Counted from the first letter of the stretch, positions 33,919 to 46,307 are shown. The stretch: 58,364 nucleotides of DNA from Tetmemena sp. SeJ-2015 (GCA_027382625.1 JAJKFJ010023575.1:1-58364), one strand, 5' to 3'. The notes: generated by a model not told the origin, from the letters alone. Translations and numbers: made by a program.

Positions 33919-36900
33919 ATGAGTGAGTCGAGTTAAAGATTAGCTGGCTAACCTTAATTATCTGAGGCAATATCCTAGCATTAAATAGAAGAAGACTCTA
34001 TGGATGATGGGGAACCATTTCTGAAATTGACGAATAACTCTCTGTTCACACCTCTGCCTTAAAAAGACACCTCCCCTTTGTATCTATAGGTTCGATAGGG
34101 CAGTCGCTCTCCCTTAAATGGTGGCAAACAATAATCTCAGAAGTTCAATAGACCAAGCAGGCTTGAAATATTCTCAGGTTCTTAAGATAAAATAGATGAG
34201 GAAGATGAGCTAGCTGAGCTAGGCAATAAAATTGACTAATTTATAGACGAGGGAGAATTAGTAATTGAGAACAATGAGATAAAAAGCTTCCTACCCAAGA
34301 CAAATATGAATGGAAGAGATCTTTTTAGCCTCAGGCAGATTAAATAAATATGAAATAAGTTAAGACGAAGACCAGCATTCATTCTTAGCAATTTGCAATG
34401 AGTATTTAGGAAAATGAGTCCAAGAATTCGGCAAGACTAGATAAGCATCAAACATTCATAAAGTCAAACCCTAAACTTCAATCCCAAGATGATAAAGACT
34501 AACTTAGTCAAATGAAATCCTCAGCTAGAAAAACCTTAGTGAATATTGATGTACAAATGCTTACTCCAAACTAGAATGAAAACTAAGTGAAAACTAGAAA
34601 AAGGAAAATATCTCTGAGAAGACAGATCACCATTGTTAAATAAACATCTTCCATAAATGATAGAAGCTCTGATGGGTAAGTTTGCCTTTATTTTTAGAAA
34701 TTTTAGAATGAGTCCAGCTCTATCGCATGGTAAAAACTCAGTATTCAAGTTTAGAGCAACAAACCTGCTGCATCTTTAGAAAAATTAGAGTACTTTACTC
34801 AGCCCTTCTGTTAAGAATACACCTTTACTCAAACCGTAATTCTCCTTCAAAATTTGGGAAAAATAGCAACGCCGTATTTGGAAACTTTTCGAGATAATAT
34901 TCCTCAGACAGCGATGATCCTGATGAGTATCTCTCAGAGTCCGAGGAAAAGACTGTTGAACCCTCTATTCCAGTCTAAGAAGATGTGGATCCACTTTAAG
35001 AGGTAAATATATCAGTTATGCTCTTTATGAATTTTAGTATGAGACAGATCCTTTATTTCAAAAAGTGCTTGAACTGTCAAACCTAATCACTAGCCCCACA
35101 CATACAGATGAGGAGAACGAAACGAATCATAACTTACTTAAAGGATTGCCTTGCTTTACAGGAAAGTGTGATCATCTCAATAAATACTTAACGAAAAGGG
35201 TAACGACCGTTTATTTAAATAATTTCATTATAGCTAGTGGATTGTTTTGAGATTAAATTTGCAACTATGGGTGAATATCTGTTTAAGAAAGGGCAAAAAG
35301 CTGATTTCGCTTACGTGGTTCTCTATGGATAAGTTATATTCCTAGACGTTAAGTAAACTACTTTTATCAAAGGTACTGAGCCACAAACGCCTGAACTGGG
35401 AAAACTGAACTCTGCAATATCAAATACATTTCAAACTGCTCTCAGATCAAAACAGATTTTTTATTTAGCCTGGTCTCCACAAGGAATCAAGCGTCGAGAA
35501 AATTTAGCAATAAGCTCTACCAGTAGGATCCTTTAGCTCCTAAAACTACTAAAGTTGACTAAGGAACTTATATTCTGATTGAAGAGGAGATAAAGATAGC
35601 AGAGACAGGAGTAGGGGCAATGATAGGAGAAATAGCGATGATGGATCCACAAAAAGCAACCAGACTACTTTCAGGGATGGCGAAGACTTGACTGCGTCTT
35701 TCTACTGCTTAATCATGATGCATTTGATATCCTTGTAAAGGAAAAGCAAAAGAAGCTTAACGAAGCAATGACTGAATTTCTCTTTTGAATATATTCCCAA
35801 GCTAAGTGAACTCTTCTAGTTTAAAAAAGTGTCAAAGAATGTGCATCTGCTCTTCAAGCAATAGGATATTCTAGCATTTTATATCAAGCGAGTATTTTAA
35901 TTCTCAAAGATAAGGAAATCATTAGAGAAGGAGAAAAATCTGATAAGCTATATATCTTGAAGAGTGGAACTTGCTCCATGTATAAAAAAGTCTAGATGAA
36001 GGACAATCTGGGGATATCTTTTATAAAGCAAGAGAAACTTTTGAATATCGAGCAAGGAGCCATGTTTGGAGAGGGAGCCTTGATCTTTAATTAGGAGAAT
36101 CAGTATACTATAACTGCGAATAATCCTGTCTAATGCTTTGTTATTACCTACAGAGATTTGTTGAGAGAGTTTAAGAGGCTAATTCATCCATTGACTGAGC
36201 ATTTCTTGAAAAGGTCTGAATTTATTCAAGAAAGATAAAAATTGCATCTCTTCGTTTTTTAATTTCTTAAAAAGAGAGCTTTTTGTAAAACAGTAGCGAA
36301 AATCTGAAAAGAAAAACTTCAATTCTAATACGCCAACATATTTCAAGTTCATTTTTTATTCTTCAATTCAAAAGTGGAAAAAGGAGAGATGAATATATTT
36401 GTACAAAAGGACTTTAAGGTTCAAGTGAGCTCAGCTGATAATAAGATGAAAAAGAAGCTGCAGATTTTATTTCTCAGAAAGGAACTTGAAAATTCAAAAA
36501 AAGAGAGAGAGGCGGAGATAGAGAAAAAGCTTAATGAAATTTAATAGATAATGAAGAAAGTACCAACATTTTAGAATATGGAGTTGAGTAGATAAAATCT
36601 TAGTGGATAAGGGGGAAACAGCAGACTTTTCCATTCATAATCTGCTGCCCAAATCCTTAGTATATAGAGGAATCCTTTAATATATAACTCTTCAAAAAAT
36701 TTAACTGAAGGAGGCAAGGAGCGACCATGGATCAGAATAAATAAAAAGAGATTCCACATCTTCCAGAGAAAAAGTAATATAAGAATCTTGGAATAGGAAT
36801 GTGTTTACTCCTTAACATGCTCTTAAGGATGAATATGGATAAATTTTAAGGCCCTTAATAAAGAATAAGCCTATGAAAAGTCAAGAATCAGAGACTAAAT

Positions 36901-38029
36901 TTTAGATGAGAAACTTAGACAAAGGGAATCATATTAGGTCTTCGTCAATAGGAAGTCTTCAAAATACAGAGAACAATATTTTGAAATAGAGCTTTGGACA
37001 GAATACAATGTCAACTAAAATTGGCTCTGGTGAAACCCCAAGAACAGAATTACCTGAAACGAATACTAAAGACTCTCCAAATGTGCATTCTATGATTCAT
37101 TTATATCAATATATATGATGTAGGAGAATTTGAAAAAAGGGAAAAAATATTCTATCTTTGAACTATACAAAGGATTTGGCTCGACATCTAAAAAGAGAAC
37201 TCAATCCTAGGCAGCACTTGTGAATTTTACTAAAGGTGTTTGCAACTTAATTTTATTTAACAGCAGACTTTCTAAGCATCTGACTTCAAGGCAATAAAAT
37301 AATGAGGGCGGTGATCCACAAATACCTTAAATATCATCTTCAGCTGCTCTAGCCCTTTCAAACATTTAGGATTTTCAAGGCATGAATTTACTTTTTAAGA
37401 ATAATTTCGATCGCTCAAGACAGCACCACACGAGTGAAGTTCTGAACAGGCTTTTAATTTCTTAATCTCAATCCACAAAGAGTATTTATCATGCGTAATA
37501 GCAGTCAGGAGTCTCAGTCAATTCCTTCAATTTAAATGGAAGCAAAATTTAAAATCTACCTCTCAAAAGCCCAAGTTCGAATGAAATGTCGAAATTCAAT
37601 CTTATGGGAGGAAATTAATAATCTCTTTTTGAGAGTAGGACTTAGAATTAGTAATAATTTTAGAAGAAGTAATTCTAAACAGTATCAACTTTGAGCGAAT
37701 CAAAGTAGTAGAGCACTTTACTCTCGAATGATGATGAATATCAACTCTTCAGTATTCCAACTAACTCAATACAGAAAAGCTAAGCCTAAGATAGTAAAAA
37801 TAGGCAAGTCCTTAAAACCAGTCAGAGTAATTTCAGCTTACTGAAGTCAAGAAGATCCCTAAATGCTACTACTGCTCTTACCGATTAAAATACTGGAGGC
37901 TCAAGTATGGATAGGCAAGCTTTTTTCAGTAGAAGGTCAAATAACAATAATGATTATATTTTATAAGCTTAAGAAGTACTTTAAAGATTTATCCTTTCAT
38001 TGGCAAATGCTTAATTTAAATATTCATGA
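33919..38029 (+). CDS. Protein with two cyclic-nucleotide-binding domains and Q/S-rich tail
   Basis: ATG 33919 opens a disordered, acidic N-terminus with a GT-AG intron from 34678. The first CNBD has FATMGEYLFKKGQKADFAYVV (about 35260) and GAMIGEIAMMDPQKATR (about 35618). The second has IIREGEKSDKLYILKSGTC (about 35920) and the phosphate-binding cassette GAMFGEGALI near 36058. Neither cassette shows a clear canonical RxA arginine (first DPQKATR; second NQYTITA), so cyclic-nucleotide binding may be altered. A coiled coil follows near 36450, then about 450 residues rich in Gln, Ser and Asn to TGA 38027. Membrane helices are absent, so it is not an ion channel. Unresolved frame changes near 35700 and 36790 are probably IESs. 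Confidence 0.75.
34348..34358 (+). other. IES, pointer AAATAA (11 bp)
   Basis: AAATAA at 34342-34347 and 34353-34358. Only 5 bp separate the two pointer copies. Removal joins SLRQIKQ to VKTKTSIHSQQF and removes a TGA from the frame. It is the shortest placed IES. Confidence 0.75.
37097..37119 (+). other. IES, pointer TATGAT (23 bp)
   Basis: TATGAT at 37091-37096 and 37114-37119. Removal joins SPNVHSM to MQENLKKGKKYSIF in frame. Confidence 0.9.
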
Positions 38030-38065
38030 TTTAAATTCTTTATCAACTTCTCTTTGGCATTATTT

Positions 38066-41000
38066 TCAATCGAAAGGAAGGTAATCAAGTCTCTTTCCTT
38101 CTTTTGAATAAATTATATTCAAAGTATTGATTTTTGAATATGATTGAGTGTCCTTAACACCTAACTCAGTCTGCTTTTCTAAGTCTTCTATACTTCTCTT
38201 CCTATCTCTGAAAGTGAGAGAAGCTTTAGAAGCTCTCATTTTATTTTGAACAGCATGGACCTACACTATATCTTTGAGCACTTAGTCTCTCTGTTACTAT
38301 CTTGAATTCTCTCTGCCCCTTAATTAGTCTAGTGAAACTTCTCGGATGGGCGATGTTTACTACTCTCTGTAAGAGTTAAAATAAAAATGAGCGTAGGTTT
38401 TATTGTTCATCCAAAAGATAAATAAGATATATGGCTATAAGATATTGAGGAGTGATATGGGATGCTTAGAAGTTTCTATAAAGACCAGAGGGAAACTACG
38501 CATGAGATTGAGATTTATTCATAGCTTTTGAACCTTCTTATTTCTATTCTCTCTTTACTTCAAAAGCTGATTTATCTTATTCTTATTAGGTATCTGGAGT
38601 TAAGAGCTTAGTTCCTTCAATGGGCATAAGTTTTGGCTTTCTGATTCTCTTCCTTACATTTTAGATAGTAGATCCTAGCACTAATTACTAATTAGAAATG
38701 CTTGCTAAAGAGGAGGATCTATTTAAATGAGATGCTTGCTAGGTATTTTAAGTTTCAAATTGATCTTGAAGTATCTTCAGATAGAATGATTTCAATTAAA
38801 AAAGAGATAATAAAACATAGTGCTGATTTTTAGTCATCATTTATGTTACCAGAGGTGAGCATTTGTTTTAGCTATCTAGTTTAGAAAGGTGTAAACTATT
38901 TAACCTAAAAGGGGAAAGGCTTCTTTTCCTTAGGTTTCTTTAGAGTCTTAAGGTCCAGAATGTTCTAATACAGATTAGAATCGAATTGATTATTCCCATC
39001 ATCTGGGTTATCGAAGTAAATTTATAAAGAAGAAGTTTAATTAAGTATGCTGTTCTTTGCTAAGCTTAATGATAAATCGGCTAAAAAATTTATGCATTAT
39101 AAGTAGGCTTTGAGATATTATAGTCAAAAGACATTTGATTCAGAGATTGATTTTAAGTGTCTAATGCTTTTCCATTTTAATCTCTTGTTAACCTCCATAC
39201 AGTAATACAAATCATACTACTTAAAAGAGATAAGTTTACTTAGCTATTTTAAGCGGATTATTACCTATGTAATTCCGTAGCTTGATTAATCTCTAATTTG
39301 CTCATAGACATATTTTGGGCTCTTCTGTCAGTTCTGAATTGTTAATCAAACTTTAAAGCGGCCTCTCTCCCATTTGGGCCTAGAGAAAACATTTCTGGGA
39401 ATGAGTAATTCCCACCCTCAATTACTTTCCAATCATCTAAACTCCCACTTGATCCTTCAATCTTATAAATGTCTGTAGTTTCTCTATTATTTCTGCTACT
39501 ATGAGTCAACATGTTTCTATTTTTATCTTAATCACTGTCCTCTAGGAATATAAGATCCTTATTTAGCAACAGATTAGGCAAGTTTTACGAATCTTGAGGT
39601 TTATCTTCCATGTTACTCACATCTATAGAGTAGCTGCCAGTCTCTTCCGATATCTTAAAAATGGGAAAACAAATTGCAAACAAATTGATGAATGCTATAT
39701 CCTTCCTTTTTCTATTACTCTTTCATGTTTCTAAAATATTTTACTGCATTATTGCTTTAAGCCATCATATTAAGAAAGAATGAATCATATGAGAGACAAG
39801 ATTTTCTGGTATCTAGCCAATCATGTTAAGTTTCTCTTGGATATTAACCCTTATTGGAAGCTGCTTTCCATTTTGTCCACCACTTTTGCTAATCCCTTGG
39901 CTAATCATTTATTATCTATAGCGAGAAAATTAAAATTTCAAAATTTTAATAGCTTTGATTGATCTAGTTTGCCCTATTTAAAGCCATCATTCCTGATTTA
40001 GGATCAAGCAATCCTTAAGTCTAATTCATTGAAATATTGCTGTTGTTGCTGTTACTAGCTATGAAACTCTATAAACTTGAGATTTAGTCATCGTTAGTTA
40101 AGCCTAATTATACGAGCAACTCATTTTTCTCCTTTTCTGTGAGGTTTTAAAAGTTCTGAAGCTATTATGTGCTTCTTAAACGCAATTAAAATATCTTTGA
40201 TCCATGTTCATTAAGCTCTATATTTGGGTTTGATTAATTTAGTTGACCTAACTTCTGTTTGCTGCCCTTGAAGAGCCCTTTAAATAACCCCTAGACCCAT
40301 TTCCAATGCTACCTCTGGATTTATCACTGCTTCTTTATCTTTGAGCTTCTGAAAGTTAAGGCAACTAACTAATTGAGATTACGTGGAGGGGATTTAATCC
40401 TACTGACTTACTAAGATGAGATTCAGAGTAGGCTTTTTTAAGAATAGACTAAAAGATTTATCTTATAGTATTTATCTTAGCCTCAGAGAGCATCCTCAAG
40501 CTTACAGAAAGATTTTGAACTTCTGTCTTATATTAAAATAAACTACTTTTAAATGTCTTGAAATTAATTTGACTTTCTATTACATTATTCAAGTAGTTGA
40601 GTATATTCTGTAATCGCTGTCCATAGTCATCGACAAATTAATCAGTCTATATCTCTTGGGACGTGATCTCTTTATAAAAAACGCTTAGCTTCTGGCCAAA
40701 AGTGCCTAAATTGCTTTTCCTATTGTGACTTGTGCTCATTCTTACTGATCTTTCAATCTATGAGCCTGTTCCTCCTCGAGAACTTTTCCTGTCAGAGAAC
40801 TATATCTAATTTTAAAATTTCAATATAGTTCAGAGAGATGAGAAATTAGATCTTAGTTTTAAAGATATGCACTCTCTTCAGATTCTTCCTCAATCGCAGC
40901 CAATTCAGCATTCTGCTGATTCTTTAAAAGTGTTTTCTCATCGTTCATTGCAGCATATTTACTCTTGATTTCATTATATTGTTCATCAGTCACTCCCGTT

Positions 41001-41920
41001 TATTGGATTGCTACTCCTGTGGATTTTGAATCCTTACTTATCTAGTTCTATCCTAAAATATTCATAGGTTCATCACTAAGCAGTTCATGGTTTATCATAT
41101 TATCTTTGCTGTCTTAAAAAATGTTTGATAATCTTATCGGAGCTTCATCATCATTCTTTTCTATAAGATAACCATCATGACTCCTAATAAAATGCTCAAA
41201 TTTGATAGGTGTGCTCATTATTTTTTCTAGCTCTTCAGTTTATTTGCGGATCTTTTCTTTAAGAATTTCATCTCTAACAAAAAAAACATAATGAACATCT
41301 GCCTCCTTATTAAATCTTGGCTTTTTTTCTTCCTTCAAAACTGGAGTGACACTTTAGGAGGTACCACCAGGAAATTTTCCAGTTTCTTTGCTGCTCTAAG
41401 GACCAGTATTTTAGCCGATAATTAAACGGGCTTCAGAAGCGTTATTAAACTATTAAAGCTGAGCTGAATCTGCCATTAGGTTATTTTAAGGAGAATTTTT
41501 CTTGACTAATCCTGAATCATCTCTGTTTCCTTTAGGAGTTCTGTCTTTCTTAAGAAGAGCTTCATAAGCAATTTATCTTTTATCACTTGAAGAAATCCTA
41601 GGGAGTTTAATTAATTGTTTATCATAAATATCCATTTACTCATCGTCTGAAAAATCTGGAGATGTTCTTTGAGTGATGGTTTTTCTTCTCTTGAATTGAG
41701 ATGGCTTGGGAGTGGAGATGAGATTCGAGGAGGTGTTATCTTAGCTTTGCTTTATAATTGACAAGTTTGACCTCCTGGCATCTTATTTATCCTCGAGCTA
41801 CTAGCTAATGAGAAGAATCTATTTCTTCAAAATCTTGGGCCCTACTGAGTATCTTTGATTGAGTTTAGCTTTCTCAAAGCTTTTTAAGTGCTGATTTTTG
41901 TACTCGACTTTGGAGTTCAT
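38066..41920 (-). CDS. Long polar protein, unknown
   Basis: ATG 41920 begins MNSKVEYKNQHLKSFEKAK. Reading continues through Ser/Asn/Gln-rich sequence, a charged segment near 41250 (VRDEILKEKIRKQTEELEKI), an acidic coiled coil near 40900 (AELAAIEEESEESA) and Asn/Asp-rich parts (DNPDDGNNQFDSN), to TGA 38066. Two IESs are placed. Other junctions near 38390 and between 39700 and 40850 are unresolved. The plus strand is also open over 38386-38850, but the minus strand gives the better continuous product. It ends 36 bp from the convergent CNBD gene. No domain is recognised. Confidence 0.55.
38793..38829 (-). other. IES, pointer AAATCA on the coding strand (37 bp)
   Basis: TGATTT (AAATCA on minus) at 38787-38792 and 38824-38829. 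Removal joins GNINDDQKS to FYLKILQDQFETQNTQ and replaces a frame that meets TGA. Confidence 0.85.
39019..39047 (-). other. IES, pointer TACTT on the coding strand (29 bp)
   Basis: AAGTA (TACTT on minus) at 39014-39018 and 39043-39047. Removal joins HQAQQRTAY to FDNPDDGNNQFDSNL in frame. Confidence 0.88.
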
Positions 41921-42171
41921 AACCTATCTTACACTATCATTGGAGGATTCTGATTCAATTACAATTAATTCAAAATCTAAATTCATAAGGAGAGAGAGAA
42001 TCTCGCATTTCAATTTCATTAGGTTTCTACTACTTTGTACTGTCATTTTATCCTTCACTTTCTTTTCTCTTCTTCTCTTTTTTTATATTATGCAATTTTT
42101 CACTAATTATTTAACCATCCTTCATCAATATCACACACTGGCAAATCAAACGAGATTTGATCATATTTATA

Positions 42172-44463
42172 TCAGTATCTTTAACTGAATATCACCAATT
42201 TTAAAGATAGAGAAAAATTCTCCTTAAATTTTATTCCTTTAAATAAAAATTTATTAGACTTACTTTTTATTGATAGCAGGGCCTGGTCTTACAATTTTTT
42301 ACTAGCCTTCTGTACCTATTGAGTAACTGCGAGATCATTTACAACCTTTTTACTCTCCAAAAGAGCAAACAGATAATCATCTACCGCCTTCTTCTAAATC
42401 TCAATAGCAGCTTGCAGAAGCTCATTATTTTAAAACTCTGGTTCATTTTTCATGTCATTTACTTAACCCTTTATTTCATTAGCAAAAGAAGTGCAGATAT
42501 TCAAAATACCCAGAACTATATCGTCATATTCATTCTTTATCTCCATTAGGAAGCTCTTCTTTACAGAATTCAAAAGTCTGATATCGTGAAGTTATTTTTC
42601 TGACTTCTTCCAATTATATTCTGCAAGCGCAAAGTTTTACTTAGCTTCAGCTAGTTACTTCTCTTTTAAAGAGAATACCTGTCCATTTATTGCAAGCTGC
42701 TTGTGAAATTATGTAAGCTATAAATAAGGAATTTAAAAGGATTCAAATTCTATAAGGCTTTATTAAGATTCATAATTCTTTCAAATTCCTCTTCAGTAAT
42801 AAATCTATTCTCAGTTATGCACCCTGCATCCTTCTTTCTCGTTTTATCTAATTTGAGCGCCATCTTATCAACCAGCTTTTTCTAAATAAGCCTTATCCTT
42901 TGATTCCTCTCTCCAGTCCAGTCTTTGGTAATTATTTTCTTTTGCTTGTCAAGCTCTTTGTCCATTTCCTCCTCGTCTTTTTCTATATTAACTGCCATTC
43001 TCATCTCATTCAAATTTTTGTCCTGGAAAGTCTTAATATCCGAGAGGATATTCTTCAGTGATTGCTCAGCATCAGATGGAAGTAGCTTTTCTATGTTTAA
43101 CTTTAAAAACATATCTATGTTTAACTCTTGGGTGGTCTTGGTCTTATTCTTTAAAATATGAGAGTTCCTAATCTCTATCATACTCTCTATCTGAGAAATA
43201 GCTTGCAATCTTTCTTCATTTTACTGTATTGCAAGCAAATATTTCTCTCTTTCTGAAGAGATCTTATCTTTCTTGTAAGCAGAAGAGAAATCAATAGAAT
43301 CAACGACTGAGTTTGAATTAGTGCTTCCACCACCACCGGTCGCTACACTTGCTTTTTATACAGGTTTGAAATTGAAAGGCTCAATACTTTACTTCTCCTT
43401 GGTTGGGCTTACTCGATCTAGTATATCGCAAACCTATGGAGCCATTCTATTGATCATCTTAATATCATTCTTCAAAAAGAGGTAAGACGATTTCAAATTT
43501 TCAATTTCCTTTCTCTAGTCTTCTATGGTTTTTTACAAAGCTTGAATCTCGAAATAATGATGCCTTATTAAGGTTTAAAACGTCAAGTCAACTCCATTAC
43601 TGATTCTTTATGCTACATTCTTCAAGTCAAAGCTTACAAAAGCTAGTTCCATCATGAATTGTGTAAAGCATTTCTAGTAAAATTCCTACAAGTTACTAAT
43701 TATATCCATCCCGATCTAGCTCTAATGATTCTAAGTAGGAATTCCACCTCCATTAGTAAATCCCTAAGTGGCAGTTATCTTTTTCTTGAGCTCTTGTTCT
43801 ACAGAGTCCATATAAATTTCAATATCGCTTCTCTCTCTATGCTACTTTTTCTTCTTTCGTCTGGGCAATGAATTCTGCTTCTTAAAGTTATTGATCTTAG
43901 TATTGCTGTTTGCTGATTCTGAAGTAAAGCTATCTGAGTCAGAAGAGTCTTCCCCTTCATCGTCTGATTCTTTGAAAAGGAGTTTTCTAAGGCTCTCTAT
44001 AGGCTGATAAAGCATGCTTTGAGGATCTATTTCACAAAGCAGATATCTTTGATCGTTATCTTTCGAATCCTCTGACTTTCTTTAGATGCTAAAAAAGAAG
44101 AATGCTCAAGATTTGCATGAAGTCTTTGCTTAGATCATTGACTGTGACTTAATGCTCTTTAGTCGTAGGTCTCTTTGCTTACTTCTCTTTGATATTTGAG
44201 CCTAAAATGAGGTTATGTTTCTCGATGAGCTGAATGAATTCCTTGTTGGGCATTGGTTTCAACAGCCTCTGCTGAGACTCCTCAAACATTTCTATCTTTG
44301 TACTTTTCCCCTCTCCTCTGAAATTGGCCATGTTCTAAGTTAGACTGAAGCTTTTTGAGGCCATAGATTTCTATCGCTTGAATTTTTAGGAGGACTCAAA
44401 TGAATAACTAAGTGTTGAAGAAGTGAAGTCCTTCTTTATCAAAGACCTTACATCAAGTGACAT
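42172..44463 (-). CDS. Coiled-coil protein, unknown
   Basis: ATG 44463 begins MSLDVRSLIKKDFTSSTLSY. An N-terminal polar third includes an acidic Ser-rich patch (KESDDEGEDSSDSD-like, about 43970) and a basic KKKQHRERS stretch. The remainder, 43560-42250, is long charged helix (for example NIEKDEEEMDKELDKQKKII) typical of coiled coils. One IES (42724-42755) is placed. A frame change near 44025 and the terminal exon around 42270 (GTAAGT) are less certain. The last codon is taken as TGA 42172. The architecture fits a structural axonemal or centrosomal protein, but no family was recognised. Confidence 0.6.
42724..42755 (-). other. IES, pointer TTATAG on the coding strand (32 bp)
   Basis: CTATAA (TTATAG on minus) at 42718-42723 and 42750-42755. 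Removal joins MNLNKALQ to LTQFHKQLAINGQVF and keeps the coiled coil open for a further 350 bp. Confidence 0.9.
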
Positions 44464-44519
44464 TTATATTTTTTTATTAAAAAGGTTGCAATCATATCCA
44501 TCCACTTATTAAGAAAAAT

Positions 44520-46189
44520 GTTTATTTCTAAGAAGATTCCTATCCTCGACTGTTATTACTAAAAATAAAAGCAAGCATCCTTATTTAAATGAGATTTAGC
44601 AATTATACTCATGCTCTAAGTGATAGTAATATCTCTTGTAGATGGGTGGCTATCAACAGAATCTCTCTGCTTAGAAAAATTGGAGCTGCTCTAATTCTAG
44701 ATTTAATTTGTGCTGACTGCAAAAACATTACTTTGATTTCCATTGACTGGGTAACTTGATTAAGCATTTTAGATACTCTAGTTGGACATACTTTAGAGTT
44801 TTTAATCATAGGATTGCTTGAATTAGGGATCGAAGATTTTTGGAGCTGAGCTGCTTTCCTCTTCAGACAGTCTAATCATATCGAAAAGCAAGGCCTCTTC
44901 CATCTAAGAGTTTAAAATTAGTGGATCGTAAAATGAAGAAGACTGATTTTAAATGTTGTAGTTAAAATCCCCTGAAATGATAGAAGAGCAAGTCTTTAAG
45001 GAATTAGCTTTGGCTAGGCTTTGAGTTGAGCACACTTGAGAAGCATAGATGTTGTTGCTTTGGTTATTTAAGTTTTGGTTTGACTAGTTTTAAGTGCTTT
45101 CCATCGATCCTCTCAAAATTATGTAAAATTATTTTCTCTTTAGAGTTTCAGATGAGAGAGAATTTCCTTGCTTCATGGACTATTCTTATTCTTAATTTGG
45201 CTATGTAAGCTTCGCTTAATTCTATTATGAAATTGAAATTCTTGTATAGGATTACATGAAAATCAAAGTTTCTAATATGATGGTGCATAATAAGGATTTG
45301 ATTTATTGGAGCTCTTCTTTCTATGACGGGGAACTGAAGGATTTGAAGGCTGTGCCTAAATAGATTACCTGGATGAAGAATCAGTCCTTGTCTAATTAGA
45401 ATATTGAGGGTTGACTTGCTTTAAGCTATTTACCTTTTGAATATCGACCTTGATAATTATAGAGTCGTCATCTTCTTTGGAAATTTCCTCCTCCAAAGGT
45501 TGCAAATCATTTCCACTCATGAGTGACTCCAATTTTTTTTAGTTCAAAATCTACTGCCTCTAATTTTTATTCAGCAAAGCTATAATATATAATGAATAAT
45601 CGACATCATAAGGAGATTTCTTGGACTCTGATTTCTTATCAGATGAATAATTTTAGCTGTTTCTTGCAATAATGTTGATTGGCTTAGTGTGGCTTTGCGA
45701 CTAATTCTAATTCATGTTTTGCAAGTTTATATTCTCACCTAGCCTGTAAATTCGTTAAGGTGTCTAATACTTACGGATTATAATTTATTAGGAATTAAGC
45801 ATCCCTAACGGGCATATAATACTTAATCGATTTAAAGTAATTCACAGGCGTAACTCCTTGATCAGTTGTGCCACGTCACCGCCAAAGCCCATCGTCACTT
45901 ACGGATTAATTTTGCTTTATGCAGACCTTTTTGATTGGCTGCTATTTCCAGCTGATGCATTTGCTTTTCTAGTGGCTGGACTTTAACTATAATTGGAATA
46001 TAATTCACTAGGATCTTACCTGCTTGGCTGATTGGTTAACGCTGTTTGGATCCCTCCTCTTGCAAGAGCAGAGAAATAACTCTGAGATATTCTCATTTGA
46101 CTCCCACTATTTTAGGAACTTAAATGGCTTTGGTTCTCTTAGGTTTTTGAAGGTAGTAGCTACCCATGGCCAAATACTTTATCGTTCAT
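44520..46189 (-). CDS. Asn/Ser/Gln-rich unknown protein
   Basis: ATG 46189 starts MNDKVFGHGQLLPSKTQENQ. The body contains a helical block (LNKNQRQQILNQKKLESLMSG, about 45520) with acidic EEEISKEDDDS, a more conserved-looking stretch EAYIAKLRIRIVHEARKFSK...NFERIDGKHL (about 45080-45225) and a Ser/Asn-rich tail. Two IESs are placed near 45074-45160. The 45769-45908 region contains a 12-bp direct repeat and is read ambiguously. The 3' end is uncertain, because the frame runs into the start of the next minus-strand gene unless an intron or IES intervenes near 44520. No family is recognised. Confidence 0.5.
45074..45095 (-). other. IES, pointer ACTTAAA on the coding strand (22 bp)
   Basis: TTTAAGT (ACTTAAA on minus) at 45067-45073 and 45089-45095. 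Removal joins RIDGKHL to NNQSNNIYASQVCSTQ. Confidence 0.78.
45146..45160 (-). other. Frame-neutral IES, pointer CTCT on the coding strand (15 bp)
   Basis: AGAG (CTCT on minus) at 45142-45145 and 45157-45160. The 15 bp contain an in-frame TGA. Removal joins VHEARKFS to KEKIILHNFERIDG. Confidence 0.72.
45769..45908 (-). repeat. 12-bp direct repeat flanking a 116-bp segment
   Basis: ACTTACGGATTA occurs at 45769-45780 and 45897-45908 (TAATCCGTAAGT on the coding strand). The 116 bp between is less AT-rich than the placed IESs. Excising 128 bp keeps one minus frame open (AKLIRK-YQTPQRIYRLGEN). Retaining it with a 24-nt GT-AG intron (GTGAAT...TTAAG) also gives an open frame. The repeat is too long to be a chance event at this spacing and looks like a long pointer. 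Confidence 0.6.
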
Positions 46190-46307
46190 TTCTTCTTTGA
46201 GAACAATTTAATTTGAATTTAAATTATTAACAAATATTTTTAATAACAATTGCATTAAAATCACTCCTAGTCCTAGACTTATTATGATGCTAAATTTAAT
46301 GATCACA

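Noticed and set aside
38386..38860. Plus-strand reading frame with a 10-bp ATGCTTGCTA direct repeat (38699 and 38732 region) that looked like a pointer pair.
   Set aside because: The minus strand gives one long, better product across the same DNA (YLKILQDQFETQNTQQ ... ASISNQQLVLGS) without removing the segment, so the repeat is coincidental or within coding sequence.
39030..39340. Plus-strand frame with KLNDKSAKKFMHYKQALRYY.
   Set aside because: Shadow of the minus-strand gene 38066-41920, where an IES with pointer TACTT gives a consistent Asn/Asp-rich product.
41898..42188. Plus-strand frame MYSTLEFITYLTLSLEDS, and similar short frames at 42319, 42925 and 43659.
   Set aside because: They are antisense shadows of the minus-strand Q-rich and coiled-coil genes, with composition explained by the opposite strand.
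45049..45416. Plus-strand frame MLLLWLFKFWFDQF... that stays open for over 100 codons.
   Set aside because: It mirrors the minus-strand gene at 44520-46189. The minus frame is restored by two pointer-flanked excisions and has matching composition on both sides. Antisense frames open easily because TAA and TAG are not stops.
45800..45880. A tRNA-like stretch (TGGCACAACTG... on the minus strand) resembling an A box.
   Set aside because: No GGTTCGANNCC B box, no pairing anticodon stem and no acceptor stem could be found.
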